Source of the DNA: Protonemura montana
Taxonomy: Eukaryota; Arthropoda; Insecta; Plecoptera; Nemouridae
DNA length: 64,000 nucleotides
Assembly (NCBI GenBank): GCA_947568835.1
Contig: OX387605.1
Coordinates: 19,100,418 to 19,164,417 of the forward strand
Direction: 5' to 3'
Under the pieces are notes generated by a model, which saw nothing but the letters and a program-made list of their open reading frames with translations, did not search any database and was not told the origin of the DNA. Position numbers and translations under genes: made by a program. Of the stretch, positions 10,330 through 22,993 are shown in pieces; the stretch's first letter is position 1, and each line of letters begins with the position of its first letter.

Positions 10330-12401
10330 CTTTCCAATTTAATTTATTGCAAAATTATCGTCATTTTATTTGTGGGTATGGTAGTCAATGGTGCATAGTT
10401 CAAAGAAAGCTCACACAGTGACAGCGAATAACGTAGCCACATAGAAAGGCAGAATTGCACAGGTTTGCTGTATGTCGTTTCTCAGTTTGTTTTGGTTTTG
10501 CAAGTAAATAGGCAAACTCATAGCTCAATCGTAGAACAGCTAACGACCGTACAGCTAAGTGCCTATTTGTATCTCTTTGCATCTATTGCAATACTTAAAT
10601 TATTTATTGTAGTGAAGAAGGAAAGCTTACTAAAGAAGAAAATTGGTATCGCGTGGAGCACTCGTCTCGAACTTTGATGTTTCGGTGAGTTGCCTTTGTC
10701 ACTATTAGAGATTTGCATCTCTAAAGATAGAGCATTGCTAACAGTGTCGATGGCAACCCTTAACGTCAAAATTATATTCTAGAAATATTTTGACAAGTAC
10801 ACCACAGGACACCGACTTTCTTCTGTGGTCAGTTGTGCTCCCTCTCTCTTTCCTTGTGTACCACAAAAAATATCCAACCTCTTGGCACCTTATTCGATCC
10901 CTACTTAGTCGAATCAAGTTATACCTACCTAATAAGCTTTCAACGCCATTTAAAACCATGTCTCACGGTGGTTTCAAAAGTGCTATTTACTAGAGTATGT
11001 AGGTTCTATAAAGTGTGAGTTTTGTTTGCACACATTGCTTTATTTACAGTAAGAACTATAATGATGGTATTTTTGTCATTTTTCACTTTAAATTTTCTAG
11101 TTGCTATCTGTAGCTACTTATAAACAACGACATGTATTTTTTACACAACTGCTCTCTACTTTATATTTTTTTATTGATGAATCTGTGGAATAAATTACAA
11201 AATCAGGTTAAAATGTATTGCCTAATAATTTGTTAATGCTAGATATTTTCCTTCTTAACAGTATAGCAACATATTTTTCAATCCACAGAAAAATCTTTCA
11301 CCAGAATGGGTACACTATGTGTTCAAACATAGGTTTCTTGTCTGAATAATGCCTGAAATATTTTGCCAATGGAGAAATCATTCAGTCTTTACCGTCTCTG
11401 TTGCCTCTAGACTGTCACAACCTATCTCTGCGCAATCTACGGTCGAAATTGTTTGAGAAAATAGGAGACATGTTTTTGGGTTTTGTTCTAAGAAAACATT
11501 TCACTAAAAAGTGAGTAACAAGATGTAGAATCAATCTATTTATGTTTGTAATGTAGCAAAAAGCTTTTTATTGTCTTCTGTATGGTGCAGGTGCATTTTA
11601 GATGCTGCTGCTTTTGTGCACCATGTGGTAGTACACGGCTTATGGCTGCCATCAACATTGATCGGTTGATATCACAGGGCTCATGGAAACTGGAAGCTCA
11701 ATTCTACCTCTGGATGCTCTATCTGCAGGCTGCCGTTCTTCTGTTTCGTGGGTCGTGGAAAGGCTCTGGTGAAAACAAAATTACTGTGTATCCTGTGAAA
11801 GATGATAGCTTTTTTAGAGCCTGTCAGAGCTATTTTTGGTAATAGCGTTTGCTTGAGGAAACAAATTCATGGAGCCGAATTCTCAATGTTATTCGTTTAA
11901 ATTCTACGTACAAGGGTGATACGGTTGTGAATTAGTGAGTGTGTGCAACTATTGACTAAATTTAAGCTATATTCTTGCCAACTTTATAGTCGTAAGTCGA
12001 AACTCACTAAGGTTCAACTTTTTCAGTCTCGTTCATGTGCAAGTTACATCAGAATTCCTGAATCAACAAGTATACCTGTGGGTGAAAATATGTCGTTGGT
12101 GACAAGCATTCGACAATATCTTATTGAAGCTCACAATATTTATTTGTGATTCTACAATTTTTATACCGCTATTTCATTCAGAGCAAAATGCTTGAAAATA
12201 CTATTTTTTTTAAATTTTTTTATTTAAACTTCGCCGGGCCCACGAAGGAGAGTGCAGGGTGCAGCACTGCATGCCATTTGTTGAGCAATGGCCCCCGTTT
12301 GACTAGGCGTCGGCGTCTTCTCGTTTTGTTTTGTCTTCTTTACTTGACTAGGCGAGATCAATACGTTGAATTAGCTCGGGGGTCTTCATTCACAATTTAT
12401 A
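10330..12401. other. Intergenic POLI to BRD7/9, no supported gene
   Basis: No convincing exon. Frames at 11582-11842 and 11943-12149 are open but have no recognisable domain, and the second could be a spliced piece or chance. Pyrimidine-rich sequence at 12290-12360 and a GC rise at 12225-12330 precede the BRD7/9 start codon and probably contain its promoter and leader. Confidence 0.4.
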
Positions 12402-15400
12402 ATGGGATCGAAGAAGCACAAAAAACATAAATCAGAAAGAAGAGATCGCTACGAAGGTAAACCTGAAAAATGTCAGCTATATTTTGTTTTACGTTCACGT
12501 CAAAGGTTATGAATGGTTGTCAGTCACAAAACAGTCTCAAAGTTGTTGAAATATTCAGTAAAACTGGATGTTGTAAAATGAATTGTGATATTGTATGTAT
12601 TTTTATTTGCAGACAAGCAGTTTGGTGTGGATAAACCTCCTGCACTCAAGCTTATTTTCAAGGTAGGAAGTTCATCAACTCCAGAGCACAGTAGCGATTC
12701 GCCAGGTCCAGCGACTATTCCGCTAGTTCACTCAAGTATAAACTACAGCGTCGCACCAACAACGGGAGACGAAGAGTCCCGACATTCCGCTGCATCATTT
12801 CATGCCAGAGATGAGTTGCATCTGGAAAGACAGCATAAAAAAGCAAAAAAGAAGAAAAAGAAGAAAGAAAAAGATAAGGATAGAGATAAGCATGAGAAGA
12901 AACACAAACATCATCATAAAGAGAAACGTAAACGGCCGCGGGAAGAGTCGAGTCAAGATGATGTGAGCATGGGTGAAGAGTCTTTGTCTGAACCACCCCT
13001 TCCCAAGCTTGCAATGATTGATGGAAATAATGTCCTGTTAAAAACAGCATTGGCAGCTGACTCATTGCCAATTCACGTATCAACAGGGCTACCTGGCCAA
13101 GGGCATTTACCGTCCTCTCATGTTTCGCCAACCGGTTCAGGCGGCTCCAGGGAACCACGCTCTTGTGTGCTTAGGCAACGTCAGGAGCGCTCGGCTTTGC
13201 AAAAGCTATTGGATTATTTGCTTAAGGGCTTGGAGAAGAAGGACCCACAGCAGTTTTTTGCTTGGCCAGTGACAGACAACATAGCTCCAGGATATTCACA
13301 AATCATAAGCCAGCCAATGGACTTTAGCACAATGAAACAAAAAGTTGATGAAAATCAATATCCCATTCTCAATGACTTCATTGTAAGTATCTCATACATA
13401 ACGATGATTAAGGTTGGTTAGATCATTAAATCTTATAGGTACTGGAATACTTTTGCCATGGCCGATTATTGCCATAGATAAGTTCGATCTTTTGTTCAAC
13501 TCAGCATTCTTCTGTAACACTTGTTTTTTTTCTCAATATTTTGTCATATTTATCTCAGGATGACTTCAAACTAATGTGCAGCAATGCAATGGCATATAAC
13601 CACCCTGAAACAATCTACTACAAAGCAGCCAAAAAACTGCTGCATGTTGGTGTGAAAGCGATGACACCAGACAAGCTGAAGCTCCTTCGTCCGGTTGTTA
13701 CTTACATGGGCGAGATCAGCCGTGACGAACTCGGTTTTGACCTTGGCTACGAAGAATTGGTACCACTCCCTCAGGCCTGCGTGAAGATGGAGCCGCAAGA
13801 AGAGGCTGCCGTTGCCGACGTGGCAGAGGAAATGACTGAGGTGCATCGTGAGCACAGAAAAAAGAACCGAGAAGCAAGCCGCCCACTGTGAGTGTCTACT
13901 TTTTAATATTGAATGCATTTATCTCTCTATTAGGTAATTATTTGGCTCTAGGTTCAAGATCTAAGGCTTGAGCAGTAAGACGGTCACGATCTAGCATTTT
14001 ACAATTACATATTTATTTTTTAAATACAAATTTGCAGTTTAATTTCAGTTGAGTGCCTACTTCTTCCTATTATTATTGGGAATCATATTTTATCTACAGG
14101 GCACTTGCTGTGTTTGTGTTTTCGTTAAAGCATAGGGTTATTTTCTCTAAATTATCTTTAGGACATAGCCACTGTCTTAACATAAGAAAGCAAGTAAGAA
14201 AGAGCAAAGACATCAAGCAATATAACCTTGTCTCTAGATGTTGTTGCCATTACCTATTTGCTTCCAGCGGACGATTCGAAGCGATACCCGACGACCTATC
14301 CCCAAACGAAATCCTCGTGCAAGCGCAGCGTGCGGCGAAAGCAGCTGCCGACCGGCTGTCATTGAAACAAGCCAATAGCAAGATGGGATTCCTTCGGCAG
14401 CGGAAAGACGGCAGCACATCCCTGGCCATCCTCATTCCTGGCAATGGCGTGACGCCAGGCACCAACGAGCAGCCAGTTTCGCTCGGCGTGCTGACTGGGA
14501 AGCTTGCACACGGAACAGGTCAGCTTCAAGGCTTCCGAGAAGACCGACGGAACCTTGCCAAGACCGTCAAGCCGCTCTATTACGGAGCGTTCGGGTCATA
14601 CGCTCCGTCGTACGACTCAACATTTGCGAATCTCACCAAAGAAGAGTCGGACCTGGTGTACCAAACATATGGAGACGAGACAGCTGTGCAGTATGCAGAG
14701 AGGTTCGTTAAATTTTCCAGTTGTGTAGGTAAACAGAAGGTGACGTCGGTATACATTTTCCTGTCCAAACTGCTAACCATAAGTTTATCAATGATTATTA
14801 TTAAGAAGATTTTTCAACTTTAGTTTAAAGAAACACTTTAATATTCCTAAAGCCTGTTTATAGCTTTTTTGCTTAGAAGTAGACCCCTTAATGCTGTAAA
14901 ATTACGTCCATGGTCACATTTGCCCCCTTTTTCGGCTTGTGTAGCATCCTGGACTTCTCGAAGGACTGCGACTACACGCTGACAATGGTGGACAACCTAT
15001 TGGATTTGCTGACCGGCGGAGAGCACCGTCGCAGCAAAAAGGTACGTACCAATCTGACGGCGCTAACCAAGTCAACGAGCATGTTGGCGAATGTCTTGCA
15101 ACTCTAAGCCAGCATCCAGCCTAGAACTTGTTCTTCGAACTTCCTAAGACTCTTTTTGTGATTGGATTTTTAGGAATAATCTATTGTATACTCTCAATAA
15201 TTGGATTGTTTGAGCATAAATGTGCTTGATCAATATATTAGAATAGACTCTTCAACATAGGGAAAGATGTAGGCATGGTAAAATTTACTGTCACGATTAT
15301 GAATTGTTAACAATTTGTGCAGAGACTAAGGCACCCCAAGGAACTGAGGCTAGGACTCTGATTTGAACAAACTAGCAGTAATTTACATAAGTTCAGCTTT

Positions 15401-17914
15401 GTGCAAGAAACCGAGCTTACAGGCTCCTCGCACTCACGACACGAGTTAACAAAAAGGTAAAATATTCTAGAAAGTCTAGCCCCCCCCCCCCCCCCCCCAT
15501 CAGTTTGAAGGAAAGACTCGAAAGCCCCTCATAGCTCATTGTAGCCCACCTTGAAAGTGGCCTTGTGTCTTATAGGTACTGGACGAGCGGCGCCGTATGC
15601 GTGAGGAGGAGCAGCGAGTGCAGCAGCTGATGGAGGCCAAGCCGGCCCCTGACGTCAAGCCGTCCCCCGTGCCTGTCGTCCCAGACACCAAGATCGACCT
15701 TGACTCTCTCCGTGGCCTCACTGATCTCGGGCTGGACATGAGCTTCATTGATGCGTTCGGTTAGTGCACTGGACTATTTGATTGCTGGCCTCAAAAAACC
15801 TCCAATGCTGCTTGTCCTTTAGCCGTACCATCATTATGCCAGTTCATTCACAGTCAGTTCAGAGTTACAGGGCTAATGTTAAACTTTCTACCGCCTCCAA
15901 GAGATGTTATCTGTTGTGTCTGCAGCTGTTCTTTTTAGCAAACCTCTGCTATTAAATAGTAACGTTTTAAAGATTAAAGTCAAACTTCAAAGCCAACACA
16001 ACCACTTAACTCTCCTTGCTTATCCACCTCTCAACATCATGGATTAGTGGAAGAATCCTATTCTTCAAGTTTACCGTACTTTGGAAGGGACATAAAACCA
16101 GTGGTTACCCTGGAGCTGTTCTGCAGGAGCAGGCAATGTGTGGATTTTGGGTTTTTCCTCCTTTCTAGACTAGGCTAGGCTCATCAACATTGTCATCATC
16201 ACCTCATTTACTTTTACTTTTTACTTACGGTATTGCCTGTTCTGTGACCTCTATTGCTTTTTGTTTGGTTAACAGTACCACTAGTAATATAAAACATTGT
16301 ACACCAAAAATCGATCGATGAATAAAGTGGGCAACTTGTTTGTGGGGGAGATGCAGAGGCTGCTGTACCAGAAGGAGTGACACCCGTGCCGCTATCTGCA
16401 TCCGACGAGATGCAGTGCCAGCTAAACCAGACGTCGGACCTCCTGCAAAAGCTGCAGCAGGTGCAAAGTGATCGACTAAGCCTGCCGCCGCCGGCACACC
16501 TGTCGCTGGTGGCGCACCCCTCTGACGGAGAGATGCAGCTTGGTGAGTAGCTGTCAGGCGTTTTCGTATTGATATTACCGATTTTATTACTGGTTTGAGT
16601 ATTTCCACTTATGACTCTGGAGCACCTGGGCTCGGTCAGCTATCGGCATGTTAACTGTTGTAATGTATGTAGGTTCTTGATTATCTGGAGAAGTTTTTCA
16701 TACGTAATATTTTTGTCTTTTTTTTGGTTAAGGTAGTTTTGCTTTATTAAAATTTAGTAGTTTTCCAAAATTCCTTTCAATAAAAATTTAACTACAACAG
16801 TACAGACTTAATCAGAAATATGCTGTTTCTGTGAGATAAGATCTTGCCATCAGCTGAAAATAATGGCTTTAGACACTATGAACACGTACCAAAACGCAGA
16901 TCGTCTGACTTCCTTGTGTGCTTACAGCTGAGAAGATTACTGCCCGACTGAAGGACATGAGCAAGAAGGTACCACCTGGCGCAATTGCTTCCATGCCGGC
17001 GATTCGCAAGGCTATGGGCATCATCTCAGAGCCGGTGGCGAGTCCGCGGTCACCCGACAAGGACGACGATGATGACGCCAGTCCCGTCCCGGAAGAGGTC
17101 AGTGGCCCAAAGGGCTTCCTGTTTCAATGCTTGTTAGTCTCTAGGTTGCTCAGGGACCATATGCCCCATCAGTGACTAGCATTACAAACTTGGGTGATAG
17201 CCAAATAGAAATCCCACAGGCCTCTACTCAGAGTCTCTTCAAAGCAACTGCCGAAACGTTAACAAAGAATTTCCTCTATCGCGGCCTGCCACTCCTGCTC
17301 GGTAAGTTCCGCACTCTCCCTTTACTTTCCCAATCGACATATTCCTTACACCAGCATTTTGGCACATTACAAATCAACTCCTCTACTTAAGACTACTCTA
17401 GGAAAAGTACTCTTCATTATTTACCTTCATCAGATGTATTCGATGCATTATTGGAGGGGGTAACATTTAAAATTACCGAAGAGAAAGTGCCCTTCATTAT
17501 TTGCACTCCAGTAAATAAAAAAAATTCTTAGCAATGCTGGGTTCTCTGCATTGCCTCTGCATTGCTTGAAGTCTGTTGCAATATGTGCAATTTACTAGGC
17601 TTACTCCACTTGTATTTTCCTATACTTCTAATTTCCTTTCACAGAAAGAAAAGGTAAGCATTTTTTCAGTTGTTCGTGCCACGAACCCAGTCCAGCGGGA
17701 ACTCTGCATAAGCGCAGTAAAAACATTAGCCTCGTCTCTTGGGTTGCAGGTGGATGTTGAAGGAACATCTTCACAGGCCGAACACGACGATGACGTTGAC
17801 CTGGTCCCCGATCTCGAGTCAGAGTTGCGCGAGTTCCTCGAGAGCGAGCCGGCGCTCAGCAACTCTCCGCTGCACGACGACAAAACAATTGAGGAGATTC
17901 TCTCAGAGTCCTGA
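12402..17914 (+). CDS. BRD7: BRD7/BRD9 bromodomain protein (SWI/SNF subunit)
   Basis: Nine coding exons: 12402..12456, 12613..13382, 13559..13887, 14268..14702, 14945..15041, 15576..15759, 16357..16542, 16928..17097 and 17750..17914. All junctions close in phase and give 796 residues. The N-terminus MGSKKHKKHKSE and the following LKLIFKVG match the vertebrate BRD7 start. A Lys-rich stretch lies at about 92-129. The bromodomain is at about 212-305, with PVTDNIAPGYS, PMDFSTMK and the acetyl-lysine Asn289 in AMAYNHPETIYY. The BRD7/9 C-terminal domain follows (GFREDRR, SYAPSYDSTFANLT, TYGDET, VDNLLDLLTGG). PPGAIASMPAIRKAMGI near the end is closer to BRD7 than to BRD9. The last exon is acidic. Invertebrates usually have one BRD7/9 gene. 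The protein belongs to SWI/SNF-type remodellers in the nucleus. It is longer than human BRD7 or BRD9. Confidence 0.94.
15480..15498 (+). repeat. C19 homopolymer in a BRD7/9 intron
   Basis: Nineteen consecutive C, 77 bases upstream of the exon starting at 15576. Confidence 0.9.
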
Positions 17915-18304
17915 GCGGAGCGGCCATATTCACCAAGGTCAGGGGGTGGGGGGTTTTCTTGTTGTCCACGGAAAGTAATTTGAATTCCTCAGAAATCTGC
18001 TAGTGAAACTAATATATATTACATTATAAATAAATTGCCAAGCCTTCATTTGTACTTTTTGAGTACTGATGAAATCTCAATAAATAAATATAAAATTATT
18101 CAGTGTGGTGTTTGAACTCTAAAACTAACCATTCTCAGTTTAAATATGTTAAGGGAAAATTTTATTTTTACTTGTTCTGGGAGATGTTCTGACTTAATTT
18201 CTGTTCATGTCCCGATCTCTGCCTTTTCTTAGATTTGTATAATTGTATATTTCTCATGGGGATGGGAATTGGACTGTAGAGTGTTCATTCATTATTGCGG
18301 TTTC
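17915..18304 (+). other. BRD7/9 3' UTR; AATAAA at 18079-18084
   Basis: AT-rich 3' flank with overlapping AATAAATAAAT at 18079-18089, about 165 bases after the stop, and another AATAAA-type signal near 18027-18032. The exact end cannot be chosen. Confidence 0.5.
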
Positions 18305-18502
18305 CAGGGAAGTGCAGTGGGGAAAGGAAGTGGGTATGCTCCCATCTTTAAAATACCGGTAAAATTGACTAACTAAACCACTGGTAGTTGAATTGTATTC
18401 TCTGGCTATGTTTTGGAAACACCATGGTTACCTTGCGGGTATGCGGCTCATACCCACTCCAAGGTTACCCAGCATACCCAGCAGACTCACTGCACGTCCC
18501 TA
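18305..18502. mobile_element. hAT-type MITE, 198 bp, with diverged 8-bp target duplication
   Basis: The left end is CAGGGAAGTGCAGTG and the right end in reverse complement is TAGGGACGTGCAGTG, a terminal inverted repeat of about 15 bases with two differences. Flanking octamers are GCGGTTTC (18297-18304) and GTGGTTTT (18503-18510). They differ only by two C-to-T changes, as expected of an old 8-bp hAT target duplication. There is no ORF, so the element is non-autonomous. A further internal inverted pair (GGGTATGC and GCATACCC) lies inside the ends. Confidence 0.7.
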
Positions 18503-18510
18503 GTGGTTTT

Positions 18511-20071
18511 TCTGGAAAAGTCTGCTCGTGGTGTTGAATGGGTCAGTTGATGTGGTGTGGCCAAACTGCTGGTTCTAATGAAGAGTTATGGTACACATTT
18601 TAAACTTGGTGATTATATGTAACACTGACATACACAAAAGAACTGGCAGGCACATCAAAACTTTGTAAATTTTTGCAGGAAATGGTATTCCTTTAAAATA
18701 AATTGTCTACAGCTTGTGTTGCAAATCATGTCCTTTGGGCATAAAATTACTCGGCAACTTACCTTTTTTTCATCACAATCAGACTTTTAGTGCTTTCTTT
18801 CTATTGGTCAAACCTGTGCTTTACCTCTCATATTGTAAACTAAAAATCTGTTTCGTGTGTACCCTAAAATGTAATTATATGTTATGTGTATTACTGGACA
18901 TATTTAAATAAATGTATTGATTTTAACCAATACTTTTCTTTATCTAGTGCTTTTATTTAATCGGCTCAGCTTTCTGTGTAAGGTGCATGTTTTGGGGTCT
19001 GTGTGGGCTAGGTACTAAATTTTGCTCAGCTAAAATATTGGTAGGTTCCACTTTCCACTGAGCCCCCCCCCCCCCCCCCCCCCTCCTGCAGATCAAATTT
19101 GCAGGCAGTGGTAAGCCTTATATCTATTACCTCTTTCACGCCTCCATTTCGTCGGCACCATAGATCCATGGTCGCAGTATCAACCATTTTAATTTGTTAC
19201 TCTTTTGCTCCTACTACATTTCCTTATCAAACTATTAAACAAGTGGGGAAAAGAAAGAAACATTTTATGGGGGTAGAAATGGTTGATTGCAAATGATGAA
19301 TGAGAATTGTCACTTAATCAAGCCAGACATTGCATTTCTTTTTTTCCACTTCCACAATAGATTAGCTGATCTCTAGGCATTCCCATTTTAAATATTTAAA
19401 TGCAAAAGAAGTCACGAAAGTCAATTGTTGCCTGAAGAAATAGACCCTCGACACATGGCCATTGTTGTCCACAAATATACAGATGCAGAACATGCCTCGG
19501 CAAAGATATTTAAGATAGATCAGCCTTCGCTCGATAACCAACCCTCGCTGCAAGATATGACACAACTCCCAATACCCAGAATACACACCATTAACAGCAT
19601 GCAAGAATATCACAGCGCCGGTCTTGTGGTGGGCATCTAGAGAAATTCTGTAATAAAATAGTTCACAATGGTTGCAGCGGAACCTAACACCATAGAATAA
19701 GAACAGGTATTCTTAGAATAAGACCATGAATTATAAAAATATTAACAATAGTTTGAATAGTTTTCATTTATATGAATAATATTGTGTTTAAAATAAGAAC
19801 ATTCTAGCACCGTAACTAACTAATTTTAAAGCATTTTAAAATCTCATATGCCTGATAGGAAGTATGGAGACATTAGCGAAAAATTCTATAAAAATGAAAT
19901 TTCATCACTAATGTTTAATAATAATAGGGGATAAAAAAAAATAGTACTACTTCAATATAATATTTCTTGAGCACATATCATGATTCAAAGTCAAGTTAAA
20001 AAATGGGGCGTCGATTTTACCCCATTCTGGATGTGGTTTTAGGGCAACCTTATGAAACAACAAAATCATTG
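18511..20071. other. Convergent intergenic region BRD7/9 to CTU2; C21 tract at 19063-19083
   Basis: It lies between two genes that converge. There is a run of 21 C at 19063-19083. An open frame at 19425-19640 (plus strand) has a gene-like composition but no known domain. An AATAAA at about 18909 and an ATTAAA on the minus strand near 19912-19917 (for CTU2) are possible 3' signals. Confidence 0.45.
19063..19083 (+). repeat. C21 homopolymer
   Basis: Twenty-one consecutive C between BRD7/9 and CTU2. Confidence 0.9.
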
Positions 20072-22993
20072 TTAAATAAGAAAATCTTCTATTTCCTTTC
20101 TCATTTCGTTAAATATTGACCTCTTGCGGACCAGTTCCGAAAGTCGCGGAGGCAGCTCCTTAATGGTCTTGCTAACTTCTTTAGATATGTGACGACACCC
20201 ATAACATGTGAATTGTTCGGCCTCCGCCCACGACACCTTTCGCTCTTGTTTTTCATCACTGTCCATACAACTACAAACTTCCTTCTTTGCACAGCACTCG
20301 GACGTTGATGTGGTTGCAGAAATTGGGGCTTGCTCAGAGACTTCCAAGCCCAAATTGCCTGCCAAACATATTTAAATATGCGTTTTAATTAAGTACATTG
20401 CATTCTATTGTATTGTACTGCATGGAATTCCAGTGCATAGAAAGTAGTTTTTGCTAATGTATTTGAATCTGGTATATTCTAAAGATATTTTGGAACAGTT
20501 CATGTAAAGCTGTTAGCCAGCCAGAGTAATTGATTTCTTTGTACCAACCTATGGTGCTGCTGTCAAAACTTGATGGTCCAAGGTTGGAGATCATGCCTGA
20601 GAACTTAGTAGCTTGCAGAGCAGACATCTCAAAATGTGCCGTGTCCAAAGGACCTTGGCACAGAATACATAACTCGCCTGGCAAAACAGTTGGAATCAAC
20701 TTCTCACCAGTGCGAAATATTGTCGCCACAGTTTGTGGAAATTCTTGCATAAGTCCCATCACGAACGACTCTGTTAGTTTCTGTATACTGGAGTCAGCAG
20801 ATTTCAGCGAGGAAACGGAGGGCCTGTGTGTCTCTTGCAGTTTGTGAAAGTTATTGTAGAAGATCACTTCTTTCTTCATAAAGTTCCGCATCGGACGGAG
20901 AACTTCAACACTTGCGTCTCTGGCGTCGCAAAACCCCTTTACACCAAAAAAAATATTAGAATCCAGGTATTGAATAAGCATAAGAAAATTACCTTTAAAC
21001 AAAGACTATTTTGCTATGCTAAAAATAAGTTAACCTAAGGGGTTTTCAACTAGTCTGCACTGGGGCAGGCTTGAAACTTGCTCTTTACCATATTTTCATC
21101 AGCCCCACACGAGAGCGCTCCCACCCAAATACTAGATCACTAGCTGTTAGTGCAATTATTTGCTTTCTACATAGTACTTTCAACATTCTTGGAGCAAGAC
21201 AAGTGCACTAAGAGTGATCCGAGAGCTAGCAACTCTGTCAGTTGAGCACGTAAAAGTGACACTGAGGAGTCACAAGCCCAGACGAACACCAATATTGGCC
21301 CCGGAGCGCGCCGGTCAAAAATATCAATAGATTAAGTTAGAAAAATAAACTTACAACATCCAGAGGCAACTGGGCACCTCTACCTAAAGAAATATTGCTG
21401 ATCAATTTAATGGCCAAGTCAGTTTCCACATCTGCCACAAATATCTTTGGACACTTCAATTGTTTTGCGATCTCCAGCAGCAATGAATTACGTAATTTTT
21501 CCACAAGATCTTCTTTTGATGTTAAGCTGCTTGTTGCATTCACCATTAGTTGAAGTTTTGCATCGCTTTCTTCATCAATTATATGTGGAGTTTCGATTGC
21601 CAGTGGCACAAACAACACAAGTTCATCATCTTCTCTAGCTTCTAGAACTTTGTCTAAAGAAGATATGTATGCTTCACAACTGTACATTTTCATTGTGTTA
21701 GCAATAGACAACCTAATGCTGTTTCTTTGATCTTTTGTCTGTCCCAGTGCAGCCCCTTCTGCAAACACAATTTGATATAGCAATATTGAACGGAACTTTT
21801 AGTTCACTGAAAACCAGCGTAAGAGTTGTAAAAAAATTAAAATATCTCACCGTCAATATATACAAATATAGGTTCAAAGATAAATTTTTTTGCATCATTT
21901 TTCTGATTGCGACCTTCGAAGAGTAAGTGGAGGAGAGTCAAAGATGCCTGACTTCCTGAGTATGCAACCAGCACTCGATCGTTGGGTTTCATTTTCTTAG
22001 ATTTTCCTAATGTAGATCTAAATTTTTTCATTTCATAATTCAGGAAGCATTCTCTGCAAAAAAAAATTAAATTTTGAGCTGTAGGTATATAATAGAAGTT
22101 TCCTAGTTCTGCATAGTGCATTTTGGATCCAAACTTTGCAAAATGAATAGAGGCCCCATAAATGTAGCAGATAAACAATTTTAAGAACTAGCCAACCACA
22201 CATTAAACTGATCACTTGTCAGATCCCAAAAACAAACGCATAGAAACGAAAGTGTTCATAATTTTCACATGATACTAGGTCCTTTTTAGTACAGCAATGT
22301 TTCTATTCAATTGACGAGTTTCTGCGTTTTAAAGTATAAATCCTGATTTGTATAGTATATGATGTGATATTTGTATACTATGATGACTGTCTACATAACA
22401 TTTTATGTTGAACTGGACAATAAACAATAAACAAACAATAAACAATTGAATTTAGACTTTTGGTTAACTTATACCAGTCTTGATACTTCTACAAATTATA
22501 TATTTGCTGTTGTTTTTTAAACTTGTCATCTACTTGCTACTTTTGTTTGGGAACTGCCGCCAGCTACGATTGCATATGAATGACAGCTGTCACTTAAAAA
22601 CCCTTTGGTAAAAAACTCGTGAAATAGTCTTTGCCTGAAAAAGCCTTGCAGGTTAACTTTAATTTACATTCATAAGATTTCATTTATGTGAGAAGTAATC
22701 AAAACAATTGGCAATGGTAGTAAATTGGTTCATCTGATTGTTAACTATTGAGAAAATACTAACCGGCAATATACATCCGATATTTGCAGGACAACCTCGG
22801 CGGGTCCTATTTTGCATTTTCTACAAAGTTTATCAGGCCTGAAAGCAATGAATAAAGCATCGAGATTGAGTCGTTATACAAAATTTACTTTGAGGTTAAA
22901 TAAAACCAATAATGCTCACACTCTCTGTTTACTATCATGTCGTTCCATTAACAGGTTATCCTCTCCAAGTTCTACGTCGTTTAAGCTACACAT
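20072..22993 (-). CDS. CTU2: Cytosolic tRNA 2-thiolation protein CTU2
   Basis: Six exons in order: 22993..22920, 22838..22764, 22053..21851, 21758..21355, 20936..20549 and 20358..20072. All are in phase, giving 476 residues (the human protein has about 515). The start MCSLNDVELGED resembles the MC-start of CTU2 proteins. Two CxxC pairs follow (Cys30, Cys33, Cys49, Cys52), split by an intron. Then come CFLNYEMKKFRSTLGKS, VLVAYSGSQASL (82-87 is a degenerate PP-loop), FVYIDEGAALGQ, IKLISNISLGRGAQLPLDV, VLRPMRNFMKKEV, and a C-terminal part with more Cys pairs (CILC, CYGC). CTU2 pairs with CTU1 (Ncs2-Ncs6) in the cytosol to put sulfur on the wobble U34 of Lys, Glu and Gln tRNAs, fed by URM1. Loss of the SGGxDS signature fits its role as the non-ATP-binding partner. 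Confidence 0.94.

Noticed and set aside
12715-13158. 147-codon ORF on the minus strand
   Set aside because: Antisense of BRD7/9 exon 2; explained by the Lys- and Ser-rich coding sense.
19425-19640. 71-codon ORF between BRD7/9 and CTU2
   Set aside because: Composition is gene-like, but there is no domain, no clear splice sites and no polyadenylation context; kept only as a note.
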